Origin: SLSG01 sp964477035
GTDB lineage: Bacteria; Bacteroidota; Bacteroidia; Bacteroidales; UBA7960
Length of the DNA: 64,000 nucleotides
Assembly: GCA_964477035.1 (NCBI GenBank)
Contig: CAYZCW010000011.1
Location: forward strand, 1-64,000
Reading direction: 5' to 3'
Numbering within the stretch: the stretch's first letter is position 1; each line of letters opens with the position of its first letter. The notes under the pieces are model-generated. The model ran no database searches, was not told the origin of the DNA, and saw nothing but the letters and a program-made list of their open reading frames with translations. Shown here in pieces: positions 34,078-43,785 of the stretch. Position numbers and translations under genes: made by a program.

Positions 34078-34113
34078 TGAAAATGTTTTTTTATATCACC
34101 TAAAACAACTGTC

Positions 34114-35058
34114 ATGAAAAAGCTGGCTGGACTTATTTTAATGGTGGCCATGGCGGGCCTGTTTTTTTCCTGCCAAAAGCCAGATGAACTGTTCGAAGAA
34201 GGGCTTCCCGGGCAGAAAATCAGTCATGTCCCGGCAAATGCCATGGGTCCGGGCATTGACCAGGATCGTTATGTGCAGATGAAAGACCCCGACCTCATGG
34301 TCCATTACAGGGTGATCGGCAGGGGCCCTGAGGTCATGGTGTTTATCCCGGGCTGGACAAACCCGCTGACGGTCTACACCAAACAATTCGACTACTTCAG
34401 GGACAAGGCCCGCTGCATCTACATTGACCTTCCGGGACACGGGCTGAGCGATGCGCCCGAAGGCATTGAATACACCATGGGGCTGATGGCCGATGCCATC
34501 CATGCGGTATTAAAAAAGGAAGGGGTCCAAAAATTCACCGGTGTCGGATTCAGCTGGGGTCATTCACCGCTGACCCAGTTTGAGATCAAGCATCCCGGCA
34601 TGATCAAAAAGCTTATTTTGCTCGATATTAGCATCCCGACCTGGCCCCCGCTGACAGAGGCAATGCGCGGAATGTATTATGAAATGTATGCAGCCATGAC
34701 CTATGAGGACAAGGTCGCCGCCCTGGATGGGTTGATCCCGCCGGCCACGGCGCCCGGGGACCTTTTGGAATGGGGACAGTATTTCCCGGAGTTTCCCTCC
34801 TGGCTGCTGGCCAATATGAATCATCATTTCTATGCCGAGGAGGTTTGCCAGCCCTATCCGTGGGATATCCCGATCATGGTGGTTTACAGATTGAGTGGGC
34901 CGGTCAAGGAGGCACGTACAAAACTCTTTTTCCCTGATTGCGAGATCCATGTGATCGGTGGCACCCAGCATGTCATTCAGTGGGCATACCATGAAACCAT
35001 CAACCCGCTGATGTACGACTTTGTGGGGCACTTTCCCCCGGGGAAAAAGCCTTTTTAG
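34114..35058 (+). CDS. Alpha/beta hydrolase lipoprotein
   Basis: The 314-residue product has a signal peptide with lipobox FFSC (Cys21). The alpha/beta hydrolase motifs are present: the oxyanion and strand region VMVFIPGWTNP, DLPGHGLSD after strand 4, and the nucleophile elbow GFSWGH with Ser near residue 148. A late Asp in the FPDCEIHVIGG region and His in GGTQHVIQ near residue 288 would complete the triad. These features suggest an esterase or peptidase-like enzyme in the periplasm or outside. Substrate is unknown. It is a single gene between the amidase and the convergent katG. Confidence 0.88.
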   Translation: MKKLAGLILMVAMAGLFFSCQKPDELFEEGLPGQKISHVPANAMGPGIDQDRYVQMKDPDLMVHYRVIGRGPEVMVFIPGWTNPLTVYTKQFDYFRDKARCIYIDLPGHGLSDAPEGIEYTMGLMADAIHAVLKKEGVQKFTGVGFSWGHSPLTQFEIKHPGMIKKLILLDISIPTWPPLTEAMRGMYYEMYAAMTYEDKVAALDGLIPPATAPGDLLEWGQYFPEFPSWLLANMNHHFYAEEVCQPYPWDIPIMVVYRLSGPVKEARTKLFFPDCEIHVIGGTQHVIQWAYHETINPLMYDFVGHFPPGKKPF

Positions 35059-35189
35059 AACCATCTCCCCCGGTGTCCAGTATCCAGCAACGGCCCTGCT
35101 TACCAATTCAGGTCTTTGGGATGGTTCAGCCTCTACCCTTATGGTTAGAAACGGATGCCCTTAAGGCCTTCCTGCCTGGCTGCTGCCGC

Positions 35190-37370
35190 TTATTTCAGGT
35201 CAAACCTGTCTGCGTTCATTACCTTTACCCAGGCGTCCACAAAGTCTCTGACGAATTTTTCCTTGTTGTCATCCTGTGCATACAGTTCCGCATAGGCCCG
35301 CAAAACGGAGTTTGAACCAAACACCAGGTCCACCCTGGTTGCGGTCCACTTGGTTTCTCCGGTCTTTCTCTCCACGAGGTGGTAGAGGTTGTCACCGACG
35401 GGTTTCCAGGAGTACCTCATGTCGGTCAGGTGCACAAAGAAATCATTGGTCAGCGTGCCTTCCCTGTCCGTAAAGACACCGTGTTTTGTGCCTCCATGGT
35501 TGGTTCCCAGCACACGCATGCCGCCGACCAATACGGTCATTTCAGGAGCCGTCAGGCCCATGAGCTGTGTTCTGTCAAGCAGGAGTTCTTCCGGCTGCAC
35601 GGCATAATCTTTTTTAAGCCAGTTTCGGTATCCATCGTGAATGGGTTCCAGCACATCGAACGATTCCGCGTCGGTCATTTCGGCGGTGGCATCGCCCCTG
35701 CCCGGGCTGAAGGGCACTTTGATATCCACCCCCGCTTCCTGTGCGGCTTTTTCCACGGCCGCACTTCCGCCCAGGACAATCAGATCGGCCATGCTGACTT
35801 TTTTCTCCAGGCTTTGCTGGATTTCTTCCAGTTTTGCCAGCACCTTTTGCAGCCTTTCAGGTTCGTTGCCAGCCCAGCCTTTCTGGGGCTCAAGACGGAT
35901 TCTTGCTCCATTTGCGCCGCCACGGTAGTCGGACCCCCTGAAGGTTCTGGCGCTGTCCCATGCTGTATTGATCAGCTCCGTCCGGGTCAGTCCTGAATCC
36001 AGCAGCCGGGTTTTCAAATCTTCAATATCCGACGCTGACAGGATATAATCCACCGCCGGAACGGGATCCTGCCAGATGAGGTCTTCCTTGGGTACATCGG
36101 GTCCCAGGTAACGGCTCTTCGGGCCCAGATCCCGGTGCGTCAGCTTAAACCAGGCCCTGGCAAACACTTCAGCAAAGTATTCCGGATCCTTATAAAACCG
36201 CTCCGAAATTTTCCGGTACTCCGGATCCATCTTCAGGGCCATATCGGCATCCGTCATGATGGGGTTGCGGCGCACCCCGGGAATATGGGCATCAAATGGC
36301 TTGTCTTCCTCCTTCATGTTTACGGGTTCCCATTGCCATGCCCCGGCGGGACTCTTGACGGACTCCCATTCGTGGTTGAGCAGAAGGTGGAAGTAGGTAT
36401 GGTTCCACCTGTCTGGCGTGCTCGTCCATGCACCTTCGAGTCCGCTGGAAACAGTGTCTTCAGAATGGCCCTTGCCTTTGGGATTTTTCCAGCCAAAGCC
36501 CTGCTCTTCCAGTTCGGCTTCTTCCGGCTTCGGGCCCAGGATGGATGCATCGCCGTTTCCGTGGCACTTGCCCACGGTGTGGCCACCGGCCGTTAATGCC
36601 ACGGTTTCCTCATCGTTCATGGCCATGCGCTTGAATGTCGTGCGCACATCCTTGGCGGTTCTCAGCGGGTCGGGATTGCCATCCACCCCCTCGGGATTCA
36701 CATAGATCAATCCCATCTGCACGGCAGCCAGGGGGTTTTCCAGCGACTCGCGGTCCTGGTCGTCTGAATAGCGGGCTTTCGTGGGTTCAAGCCATTCTTT
36801 CTCCGCCCCCCAGTAAATGTCTTTCTCGGGATGCCATATATCTTCGCGTCCGCCGGCAAACCCGAATGTCTTGAAGCCCATGGATTCATACGCCATATTC
36901 CCGGCCAGGATAAATAAATCAGCCCAGGAGAGTTGGTTGCCGTATTTTTTCTTGACCGGCCATAAAAGGCGGCGTGCCTTGTCAAGGTTCACATTGTCGG
37001 GCCAGCTGTTCAGCGGCGCAAAGCGCTGGTTGCCCGTATTGCTCCCACCCCGCCCGTCGGCTATGCGGTAGGTGCCGGCGCTGTGCCAGGCCATGCGGAT
37101 CATAAAGCCACCATAGTGCCCCCAGTCGGCCGGCCACCAGTCCTGGCTGTCTGTCATGAGGTTCTTCAGGTCCCTTTTCACTGCCTCCAGATCGAGTTTC
37201 TTAAACGCTTCCCTATAATCGAAATCCTTGCCGTACGGGCTTGTTTTGGTGTCGTGCTGATGCAGAATATCCAGGTTAAGGGCTTTGGGCCACCAGCTCA
37301 TGACGGATTTGCTTGTGTCGGTATTTGCGCCATGCATTACCGGGCATTTTCCTTTTTTTGAATTGTCCAT
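35190..37370 (-). CDS. katG: Catalase-peroxidase
   Basis: Cytosolic haem enzyme that removes hydrogen peroxide by catalase and broad peroxidase activity. The start at 37370 (MDNSKKGKCPVMHG) gives 726 residues, the usual length; an in-frame ATG 48 bases upstream is less likely. Active-site residues are present: Arg92, Trp95 and His96 in RMAWHSAGTYR, Tyr223 in LIYVNPEG and Met249 in RMAMND, whose spacing allows the Trp-Tyr-Met adduct needed for catalase activity, and the haem ligand His264 in AGGHTVGKCHG. Both duplicated halves are present. The gene faces the SOUL and glutathione peroxidase genes across a 332-base AT-rich control region. Confidence 0.97.
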   Translation of the reverse strand: MDNSKKGKCPVMHGANTDTSKSVMSWWPKALNLDILHQHDTKTSPYGKDFDYREAFKKLDLEAVKRDLKNLMTDSQDWWPADWGHYGGFMIRMAWHSAGTYRIADGRGGSNTGNQRFAPLNSWPDNVNLDKARRLLWPVKKKYGNQLSWADLFILAGNMAYESMGFKTFGFAGGREDIWHPEKDIYWGAEKEWLEPTKARYSDDQDRESLENPLAAVQMGLIYVNPEGVDGNPDPLRTAKDVRTTFKRMAMNDEETVALTAGGHTVGKCHGNGDASILGPKPEEAELEEQGFGWKNPKGKGHSEDTVSSGLEGAWTSTPDRWNHTYFHLLLNHEWESVKSPAGAWQWEPVNMKEEDKPFDAHIPGVRRNPIMTDADMALKMDPEYRKISERFYKDPEYFAEVFARAWFKLTHRDLGPKSRYLGPDVPKEDLIWQDPVPAVDYILSASDIEDLKTRLLDSGLTRTELINTAWDSARTFRGSDYRGGANGARIRLEPQKGWAGNEPERLQKVLAKLEEIQQSLEKKVSMADLIVLGGSAAVEKAAQEAGVDIKVPFSPGRGDATAEMTDAESFDVLEPIHDGYRNWLKKDYAVQPEELLLDRTQLMGLTAPEMTVLVGGMRVLGTNHGGTKHGVFTDREGTLTNDFFVHLTDMRYSWKPVGDNLYHLVERKTGETKWTATRVDLVFGSNSVLRAYAELYAQDDNKEKFVRDFVDAWVKVMNADRFDLK

Positions 37371-37702
37371 AGCTTTATCATTAGATGTTGGTGAATACCT
37401 TGATGGTTTAGCTGTCAAAAAAGTCCTGGCATGCTCAGATTGCCATGGCAGACTGGTAAATATAGGAAATATTTCTCAGGCCGTCACAATCGTCTTATTG
37501 GCACAGCAAAGGCACCTGACTGCAAGCCCGGCAGCTCAGTATCCTGTTCGAAAGGGCCGGGACAAAATGGATCCCGGCAACTGAAAAAAAGAACATAGGC
37601 TTCCCGGACAGGCGATTTATGTTTAATGTTTTTTATTAATATTTAAACATTAATGGCTGTTTTTGTGTTATAGCACCAAACCAATTGCCCAACACTGCCC
37701 CC
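37371..37702. other. Divergent control region between katG and the SOUL gene
   Basis: This 332-base gap has no gene. It is AT-rich near its right end and holds a 9-bp inverted repeat at 37623-37653. No full TAnnTTTG/TTG pair was found for either gene, only TGTTTTTG near 37659 with one mismatch. Confidence 0.5.
37623..37653. promoter_or_regulatory. 9-bp inverted repeat upstream of the SOUL gene, possible operator
   Basis: TTAATGTTT at 37623-37631 is repeated in inverse as AAACATTAA at 37645-37653, 50 bases before the ATG at 37703. The symmetry would suit a dimeric regulator such as a peroxide or haem sensor acting between katG and the haem-binding protein gene. It is AT-rich, so chance cannot be ruled out. 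Confidence 0.4.
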
Positions 37703-38299
37703 ATGAAAACACGTCAACTTATCCTGATGGCCATCATGTTTCTTTCATATTTGCTTTCAAGCCCCTCCAAATCCGTTGCCCGCGCACCCGAGCAGTACCC
37801 ATACGAAGTTTTGCAGGACCTGGGACAGTTTGAGCTGCGGCAATACCAGGGGGCGATTTTTGCCAAAACCCACATCGATGCGGAGACCTACCGCAGGGGT
37901 TCCGGGAATGGCTTCCGGACACTGGCCTCCTATATTTTCGGAAACAATGACCGCAGGGAAAGCATCGCCATGACGGCCCCCGTGGTGATGGGCTGGGAGG
38001 ACGGCATGGTGATGGAATTCATGATGCCTTCCTCCTTCACGATGGAGACCCTTCCCGCACCCGGCAATCCCCGCATAGAAATTTATAAAAAGCCCGCTGT
38101 GACCATGGCGGGTCTGTCTTTTGGCGGATGGGCCAGCGACCGGCGGATCGCAGAAAAGATTGAGGAGCTTACATCCCTACTCGATGCCCACGGCATTGCC
38201 CATACAGGCCATTTCCAGTATTTTGGCTACAATCCTCCTTACCAGGTATCCAACCGCAGAAATGATATCGTCGTGGAAATCACCGGGTGGAAAAAGTGA
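37703..38299 (+). CDS. SOUL-family haem-binding protein, probably exported
   Basis: The 198-residue product starts at the ATG at 37703, giving a signal peptide (LILMAIMFLSYLLSSPSKSVA). The mature part matches the SOUL/HBP fold: PYEVLQDLGQFELRQYQG, then SGNGFRTLASYIFGNNDRRESIAMTAPVV and the C-terminal YNPPYQVSNRRNDIVVEI. Related proteins bind haem or tetrapyrroles loosely. Its place beside katG and glutathione peroxidase suggests a role in haem handling or oxidative stress. The glutathione peroxidase gene follows after 28 bases and is probably co-transcribed. Confidence 0.88.
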   Translation: MKTRQLILMAIMFLSYLLSSPSKSVARAPEQYPYEVLQDLGQFELRQYQGAIFAKTHIDAETYRRGSGNGFRTLASYIFGNNDRRESIAMTAPVVMGWEDGMVMEFMMPSSFTMETLPAPGNPRIEIYKKPAVTMAGLSFGGWASDRRIAEKIEELTSLLDAHGIAHTGHFQYFGYNPPYQVSNRRNDIVVEITGWKK

Positions 38300-38327
38300 G
38301 AACCGTTGAACATAAAAAAAGCAGCAC

Positions 38328-38825
38328 ATGTCATCCCCTTTTTACCAGTTTTCGGCAACCAGCCTTCAGGGAGAACCCATCCGGATGGAAGAATACCGTG
38401 GCAAAACCATCCTGGTAGTGAACACGGCGAGCAAGTGCGGGTTCACCCCCCAATATGAAGGCCTGGAGGAGATTTACCGGAAATACAGGGACAAAGGATT
38501 TGTCGTGCTGGGCTTTCCCTGCAATCAATTCGGCAACCAGGAACCGGGGGATGAGGCCTCCATTGCGCGGGGTTGCCTGGTCAATTACGGGGTCAGCTTC
38601 CCCGTATTTAGCAAAGTGGATGTCAATGGCAAAAATGCGCATCCGATTTTCAGGTACCTCAAGAAGGAGCTCAGCGGTTTTCTTGGCAACGGCATCAAAT
38701 GGAACTTCACAAAGTTCTTAATCGACACCAACGGAAAACCAGTCAAACGGTTTGGCCCCTCTGTAAAACCTGCGGTGATCGACCATTACCTATCGACCAG
38801 GGTATTTGAAGCAAGGGCCCATTGA
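38328..38825 (+). CDS. Glutathione peroxidase-family thiol peroxidase
   Basis: The 165-residue cytosolic enzyme reduces hydroperoxides. The peroxidatic residue is a cysteine, not selenocysteine: Cys37 in VNTASKCGFTPQYEGLE. The catalytic Gln is in FPCNQFGNQEPG and the Trp and Asn in NGIKWNFTKFLID, so the tetrad is complete. The Cys in FPCNQFG may be the resolving residue used with thioredoxin, as in most bacterial members. It is 28 bases downstream of the SOUL gene and faces a convergent acetyltransferase gene. Confidence 0.95.
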   Translation: MSSPFYQFSATSLQGEPIRMEEYRGKTILVVNTASKCGFTPQYEGLEEIYRKYRDKGFVVLGFPCNQFGNQEPGDEASIARGCLVNYGVSFPVFSKVDVNGKNAHPIFRYLKKELSGFLGNGIKWNFTKFLIDTNGKPVKRFGPSVKPAVIDHYLSTRVFEARAH

Positions 38826-38864
38826 CCATTCTCCTGAAGCGAGGCTGCATATAATTATCCCGGG

Positions 38865-39356
38865 CTATTTTTCGGGGGGCGGGGTCGTGGCCCTCGCCGT
38901 TTCCCTGACGTAGATCTTCACCTCCAGCATCCCCACATTGTATCCGTTGCAAAGGTGCCGCCAGCCCTTCCTTTCATAGAAATTTACCAAGTCCGTATAC
39001 AGGTAAAGTTTTTCAAAGCCCTTATCGCCGGCTTCTTTCAGGCCGTGCTCAAGCAGCCTGCCGGCGATTCCCTGGTTTCTGTGTTCCTCCGCCACGAACA
39101 GGCAGGCGAGCCATGGCATGAGGTCCTGCCGGCTGATCAGGTCGTTCGTCAGCAGGGCGTAGGTTCCGATGATGCGGTCCCCCTGGTCCAGGGCAAGATA
39201 GAATTTTGGCAAGGGAACATTTTTGTCCAGCGAATGAACGATGCAGTCCTCATAAAAGGCAAAGTTCTTATCATTGCCCCAGCACTTCCAGAAGAAGTCA
39301 ACGGCCTTTCCGGCCAGTTCAGGACTTTGGGAAAGTTCAACGATCCGGGTGTTCAT
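38865..39356 (-). CDS. GNAT-family N-acetyltransferase
   Basis: The product is 163 residues from the ATG at 39356 (NTRIVELSQSPELAGKAVDFF); the reading frame extends upstream but without a credible leader. The acetyl-CoA binding motif V/I-x-x-x-x-R-x-x-G-x-G/A is seen as FVAEEHRNQGIAGRLLEHGL, followed by YTDLVNFYERKGW, the usual last strand and helix. The start and fold resemble aminoglycoside- and small-amine acetyltransferases, but the acceptor is unknown. It is alone and convergent with the glutathione peroxidase gene. Confidence 0.88.
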   Translation of the reverse strand: MNTRIVELSQSPELAGKAVDFFWKCWGNDKNFAFYEDCIVHSLDKNVPLPKFYLALDQGDRIIGTYALLTNDLISRQDLMPWLACLFVAEEHRNQGIAGRLLEHGLKEAGDKGFEKLYLYTDLVNFYERKGWRHLCNGYNVGMLEVKIYVRETARATTPPPEK

Positions 39357-39579
39357 TACCTTGTCTTTGATTGTTTCCAGAAAAACACAAAACGTCAGAG
39401 ATTTTTGCAAATATCTCAATAATCCATCAAAAATTGGCGCCTGAAAAGCACTATTACCGGGGTCACCAAATCCGGGAACGGCACCCTCCCTGATTTGAAC
39501 CCAGCAGTAAATTTCATGAATCAAAACCGGGCTATTGAATCTGGCATAATCTTTGACACACATCGATTTTTTGACACCC

Positions 39580-40752
39580 ATGAAACAAGTCGTTCTCTTT
39601 CTCCTATCCGTTGTTCTATATCAGGCCACTTCAGGACAGGAACTTCCCGGCCCAAGAGCCAGGGATCTGAATATACCGTTTGACGGTGTCCCCGGAAAAT
39701 TCAATGCCATTACCGATGTCCCGGGCGTTGAAGTCGGGTATCAAACATTGGTGACAGGGAACGGCAGGCTGGTCCCAGGGGAGGGTCCGGTAAGAACAGG
39801 GGTTACCATGGTTCTTCCCAGGGGAAAAACAGATAAAAAGTATCCGGTGGGATACTTCATTTTTAACGGCAATGGAGAGGTTACCGGCATACCCTATATC
39901 CATGACTTCGGGGAGAACAAAGGCCCCATCGGAATAACCAATACCTACAGCGTGGGTGTTACCAGAGATGCGATCGGGGAATGGTGTTTTCACAATTTTT
40001 CCCTCACCGGCCACCACGACTTCCGATTCGGATTGCCCATTGTCGGAGAAACCTTTGATGGGGGTCTGAACGACATCAACGGAATGCACATTACAAAAGA
40101 GGATGTCTTCGCTGCCATTGAGAATGCCAAAACTGGCTACATCGAGGAAGGCAATGTCGGGGGCGGAACCGGCATGGTCTGTTATTGGTTCAAAGGAGGT
40201 ACCGGGACTTCTTCCAGAAAAATTAAAATGTACGACAATGAATATACGGTAGGCGTGATCGTACAGGCCAACTTCGGGTACAGAAATCATTTGACGATCA
40301 GGGGTCTTCCCGTTGGCAAACTGCTGGCCGACACACTCCTGCCGGATGTGAAGCAGGATGGGTCCCTCATTGCCATCGTGGGAACGGATGCCCCCTTAAG
40401 TGCTTCCCATTTGAACCTGGTGGCGAAAAGAGTGGCTTTGGGCGTTGCAAGGACAGGCACTACCGGCAGTACCGGGTCGGGAGATGTGTTTCTGGCCTTC
40501 TCTACCCAGGACGTTTTGGAAAACAATGGTTTTATCAACCTGACCACCCTGGACGAAAGATCTCTGAACCGGATCTTTAATGCCACGGTTGAAGCCACCG
40601 AAGAGGCCATCATCAATGCGATGGTTGCAGCTGAAGACATGGAAGGAATCAACGGGAACGTATTCTACCGGATACCTCATGAACCACTTCAGCGTTGGTT
40701 TTCCGAATATGCTGCTTTTCTGAACGGCTTAAGCCGTCAGCAAAACCCCTGA
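39580..40752 (+). CDS. P1-family (DmpA-like) peptidase, exported
   Basis: The 390-residue product starts at 39580, giving a signal peptide (VVLFLLSVVLYQATSGQ). The rest matches P1 aminopeptidases of the N-terminal-nucleophile fold, which process themselves by cutting before a Ser or Thr. Conserved parts are NAITDVPGVEVGYQTL, GYFIFNGNGEVTGIPYI, EGNVGGGTGMVCYWFKGGTG, and the cleavage site region TGSTGSGDVFLAFST, where GSGD near residue 303 would supply the nucleophile. Family members release N-terminal D- or L-amino acids or beta-peptides. It stands alone before the ABC operon. Confidence 0.88.
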   Translation: MKQVVLFLLSVVLYQATSGQELPGPRARDLNIPFDGVPGKFNAITDVPGVEVGYQTLVTGNGRLVPGEGPVRTGVTMVLPRGKTDKKYPVGYFIFNGNGEVTGIPYIHDFGENKGPIGITNTYSVGVTRDAIGEWCFHNFSLTGHHDFRFGLPIVGETFDGGLNDINGMHITKEDVFAAIENAKTGYIEEGNVGGGTGMVCYWFKGGTGTSSRKIKMYDNEYTVGVIVQANFGYRNHLTIRGLPVGKLLADTLLPDVKQDGSLIAIVGTDAPLSASHLNLVAKRVALGVARTGTTGSTGSGDVFLAFSTQDVLENNGFINLTTLDERSLNRIFNATVEATEEAIINAMVAAEDMEGINGNVFYRIPHEPLQRWFSEYAAFLNGLSRQQNP

Positions 40753-40992
40753 AAAAACCGCGCAGCGGATCTGGACGGTTGGATGGGACCCCTGAAGGCC
40801 GTTCTTTGTCTTTTCCCAGTAACAAATTACTTTTCAATGATCGGTTTGACGCGGTCTGAACTGTTTTTTTTTACTTTTACACCAGCCTACATAGCGAATC
40901 GCACCATGTACCCCAGGACCTCGGTCGGGCAGGGTTTCGTTTCTCACCCGCCCTCCCTGGAACAGGGAACAGACTATTGAAACCTCCCTGCC

Positions 40993-43764
40993 ATGAAGCT
41001 GCTCAAAGACCTTTGGCTGGCGATCCTTCTGATCCTGCTCGCCTCTGCCGTTCTGCTGCTGTCGGACCTCCAGCAGCGGCAAACCAGGAGTCCCGCCGGC
41101 AAAGGAGGGGACCTGCCCCGGATCGCCATCCTGCAGATATCCTCCACCACGCTGCTCGATGCCCATGTCGCGGGGGTGGTCAGCGGACTGCAGGACAGGG
41201 GCTATTATGCGGCCGGTGGCGGCAATGTGAGGCGCTTTAACGCCCATGGCGACTATGCCACGGCGGCGGCCATTTCACGTGAGCTGGCCAGCGGGCCGTA
41301 CGACCTGGTGATCACCTCCAGCACGGTGGCCCTTCAGGTGTTTGCCACCGCGAACCGCGCCACCCAGAAACTGCATGTGTTCGGTGCGGTGACCGACCCC
41401 TACGGCACAGGTGTCGGCATCTCCGGCCCGGAGCCCCATGAGCACCCCCCTTACCTGCTGGGCATCGGCACCTTTCAGCCTGTCAGACAAAGCTTCGTGC
41501 TGGCCAGGGAGTTGAACCCCGGCCTGCGACGGGTCGGCGTGGTCTGGAACCCGGGAGAGCAGTGCTCCGAGGCCTGCATGCTGGAAGCGCGTCAGATCTG
41601 TGAAGAACTGGGCATCGAACTGGTGGAGGCCGTCGCCACCAATACCAATGAGGTGGCGGAGGCGGTGCGCTCGCTCACCGGCAGGCAGGTGGACGCCATC
41701 TGGATCGGCGGCGATACTGTGGCCAACGCCTCCATCACCACGATCATCAGCATTGCCGGGCTGGCGGGGATTCCGGTGTTTACGAACGACCACCTGGATG
41801 CCCTGGCCGGTGCCGTATTCGGACTGGGAGCCAACTATTTCACGGTGGGTGAATACACGGCCGCCATGGCGGTGGAGCTGCTGGAAGGGGCCGACCCTTC
41901 CTCCTACCGCATCGAAAATGTGGTGCCTGAGCGATTCAGGCTGAACCGGGAGGTGCTCGCCTCCCTGGGCGGCAACTGGCGAATCAGCCCGGCCATCCAG
42001 ACACTGCTGGATGGACAGCAAGGCGAACCCGCGCGCATCGCCCTCATTAACCTGGTGGACAACCCCTTGCTGGAAAAGGCCGTGGAAGGGATCGGCATGG
42101 GACTGCTGGAAAGCGGCCTGCGTGCCGGGGATGACTATGTCCTGAAGCGCTGGTCGGCACAGGGAGAGATCGGGCAGTTGCCCCAGATCGTGGAGGCGGT
42201 GGTCAGGGAAAAGCCAGACCTGATCATCACGGTCACCACCCCGGCATTGATCGCTACCGCCCAAAGGGTGAAGGACATTCCCATCGTGTTCACCGTGGCC
42301 AGCGACCCGGTCAGGATCGGGATCTATGAAGCGGGCCGTCGCCCGGAAAATATATGCGGCATCCATGACGACCCGCCCCTGGACAAGCTCCTGCAGATGG
42401 CCCGGGACCAGGTGAAGGACCTTGCCGTGGTGGGCATCGTCTACGATGCGGCGGAGCCAAATTCCATGATCTCGGTGGAAAAGCTGCGTGCTGCAGGGGC
42501 GCAGCAGGGCGTTCGTGTGGTCATGGCCACGGCCTCCACAACGGGTGAACTGCCCATGGCGACCCAGTCGCTGATACAGCGCGGTGCCCAGGCCATCGTG
42601 GTGTCTGCCGACAACACCACCCTCACGGGCTTTCCGGCCATTGTCCGGGCAGCCAGGAGTGCGGAGGTCCCGGTATTTGCCACGGAGACGGACCTGGTGG
42701 AACAGGGCGCCTCCGGCGCCATCGGGGACAACTACTTCGAGTGGGGAAGGGAAAGCGGCATCATGGCCGCCCAGGTGATCGGCGGCATCTCCCCTGCCGG
42801 CCTGCCTGTCAGGGCCACCACCCTGCATGAAACGGTTCTGGCCAGGAAGGCGGGCCCGGCAGACGGTCCGTATCGGATTAGGCTGGTCCATTACAAGGAA
42901 AATGAGTTTTCGGAGCGGTGCGAGGAAGGCCTGAGGGACGGTTTCAGCCAGGCAGGACTTGTGGAAGACCGGGATTACGAGCTGAGGGTGTACAACGCCC
43001 AGGGAGATATGTCCACCCTGTCGGGGATCATGAACACCGTGCGTACCGACCGGGTGGACTTGCTGCTGGTAATCTCCACCCCCACCCTGCAGGCCGCCCT
43101 GAGGCAGGCAGGCAGCGACACCCGCATCGTGTTCACCGGGGTGGGTGACGGGGTGCAGGCGGGAGCCGGCCAAAGCGAAACGGACCACCTGCCGAATGTG
43201 ACGGGGGTGACCACCCGCTCCGACTTCGCCCGCATGGCTTCCGTGATCCGGGAAACCCTGCCCCAGGCACGCCGGGTGGGCACGCTTTTCACCCCGGCGG
43301 AAATCAACAGCGTGCTTTACAAGGACTGGTTCGCAGAGGCCCTGGCCGCCCAGGGCATGGAGCTGGTGGCCCTGCCCGTGACACAAAGTGCCGACGTGCC
43401 CCAGTCTGCCTCCGAACTGCTCCGGCAAGGCATCGATGTGCTGGCCCAGGTGGTCGACAACCTGACCCGGCCGGGTTTCGGACTGATCGCCCGGAGGGCG
43501 GCCGAAAGCAACATTCCTGCCTATGTGTTCGACAGCGCCCAGATGAAGGACGGGGGCGTCATCGCCGTGGCCTGCGATTATTACCAGGCCGGGGTGGAAG
43601 CTTCCGAAAAGGCCCTCCGGGTCCTGCAGGGGGAAAGCCCGGGCCGCATTCCCTTCTCCAATGTGCGCACCGTAAAACTGATCATCAACCCTACCCTGGC
43701 AAGACAATACGGTCTGAGAATCCCGGAAACCCTTTTGGAGGAGGCGGAGGTCTTTGGCGAATAA
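40993..43764 (+). CDS. Three-domain substrate-binding protein, TrpX/ABC_sub_bind type
   Basis: The 923-residue product has an N-terminal membrane segment or uncleaved signal (LWLAILLILLASAVLLLS, about 7-24), so it is probably tethered to the inner membrane. The rest is three copies of the TrpX-like periplasmic binding fold (COG2984 type): starts PRIAILQISSTTLLDAHVAG (about 38), ARIALINLVDNPLLEKAVEG (about 348) and YRIRLVHYKENEFSERCEEG (about 626). Each copy has the later IVFT/VASDP or TGVGD hinge motif and an ASEKALRVLQGE-like end. Family members have one such domain; three in a row is unusual. It is the first gene of a tight operon with a STAS protein, permease and ATPase. Confidence 0.9.
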   Translation: MKLLKDLWLAILLILLASAVLLLSDLQQRQTRSPAGKGGDLPRIAILQISSTTLLDAHVAGVVSGLQDRGYYAAGGGNVRRFNAHGDYATAAAISRELASGPYDLVITSSTVALQVFATANRATQKLHVFGAVTDPYGTGVGISGPEPHEHPPYLLGIGTFQPVRQSFVLARELNPGLRRVGVVWNPGEQCSEACMLEARQICEELGIELVEAVATNTNEVAEAVRSLTGRQVDAIWIGGDTVANASITTIISIAGLAGIPVFTNDHLDALAGAVFGLGANYFTVGEYTAAMAVELLEGADPSSYRIENVVPERFRLNREVLASLGGNWRISPAIQTLLDGQQGEPARIALINLVDNPLLEKAVEGIGMGLLESGLRAGDDYVLKRWSAQGEIGQLPQIVEAVVREKPDLIITVTTPALIATAQRVKDIPIVFTVASDPVRIGIYEAGRRPENICGIHDDPPLDKLLQMARDQVKDLAVVGIVYDAAEPNSMISVEKLRAAGAQQGVRVVMATASTTGELPMATQSLIQRGAQAIVVSADNTTLTGFPAIVRAARSAEVPVFATETDLVEQGASGAIGDNYFEWGRESGIMAAQVIGGISPAGLPVRATTLHETVLARKAGPADGPYRIRLVHYKENEFSERCEEGLRDGFSQAGLVEDRDYELRVYNAQGDMSTLSGIMNTVRTDRVDLLLVISTPTLQAALRQAGSDTRIVFTGVGDGVQAGAGQSETDHLPNVTGVTTRSDFARMASVIRETLPQARRVGTLFTPAEINSVLYKDWFAEALAAQGMELVALPVTQSADVPQSASELLRQGIDVLAQVVDNLTRPGFGLIARRAAESNIPAYVFDSAQMKDGGVIAVACDYYQAGVEASEKALRVLQGESPGRIPFSNVRTVKLIINPTLARQYGLRIPETLLEEAEVFGE

Positions 43765-43785
43765 CAAAAACAAAACCAGAATACC

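Noticed and set aside
40846..40879. TTG and TACTTTTA as a promoter of the ABC operon
   Set aside because: The spacer is 23 bases and the -7 box ends in A rather than G, too far from the pattern to list as a feature.
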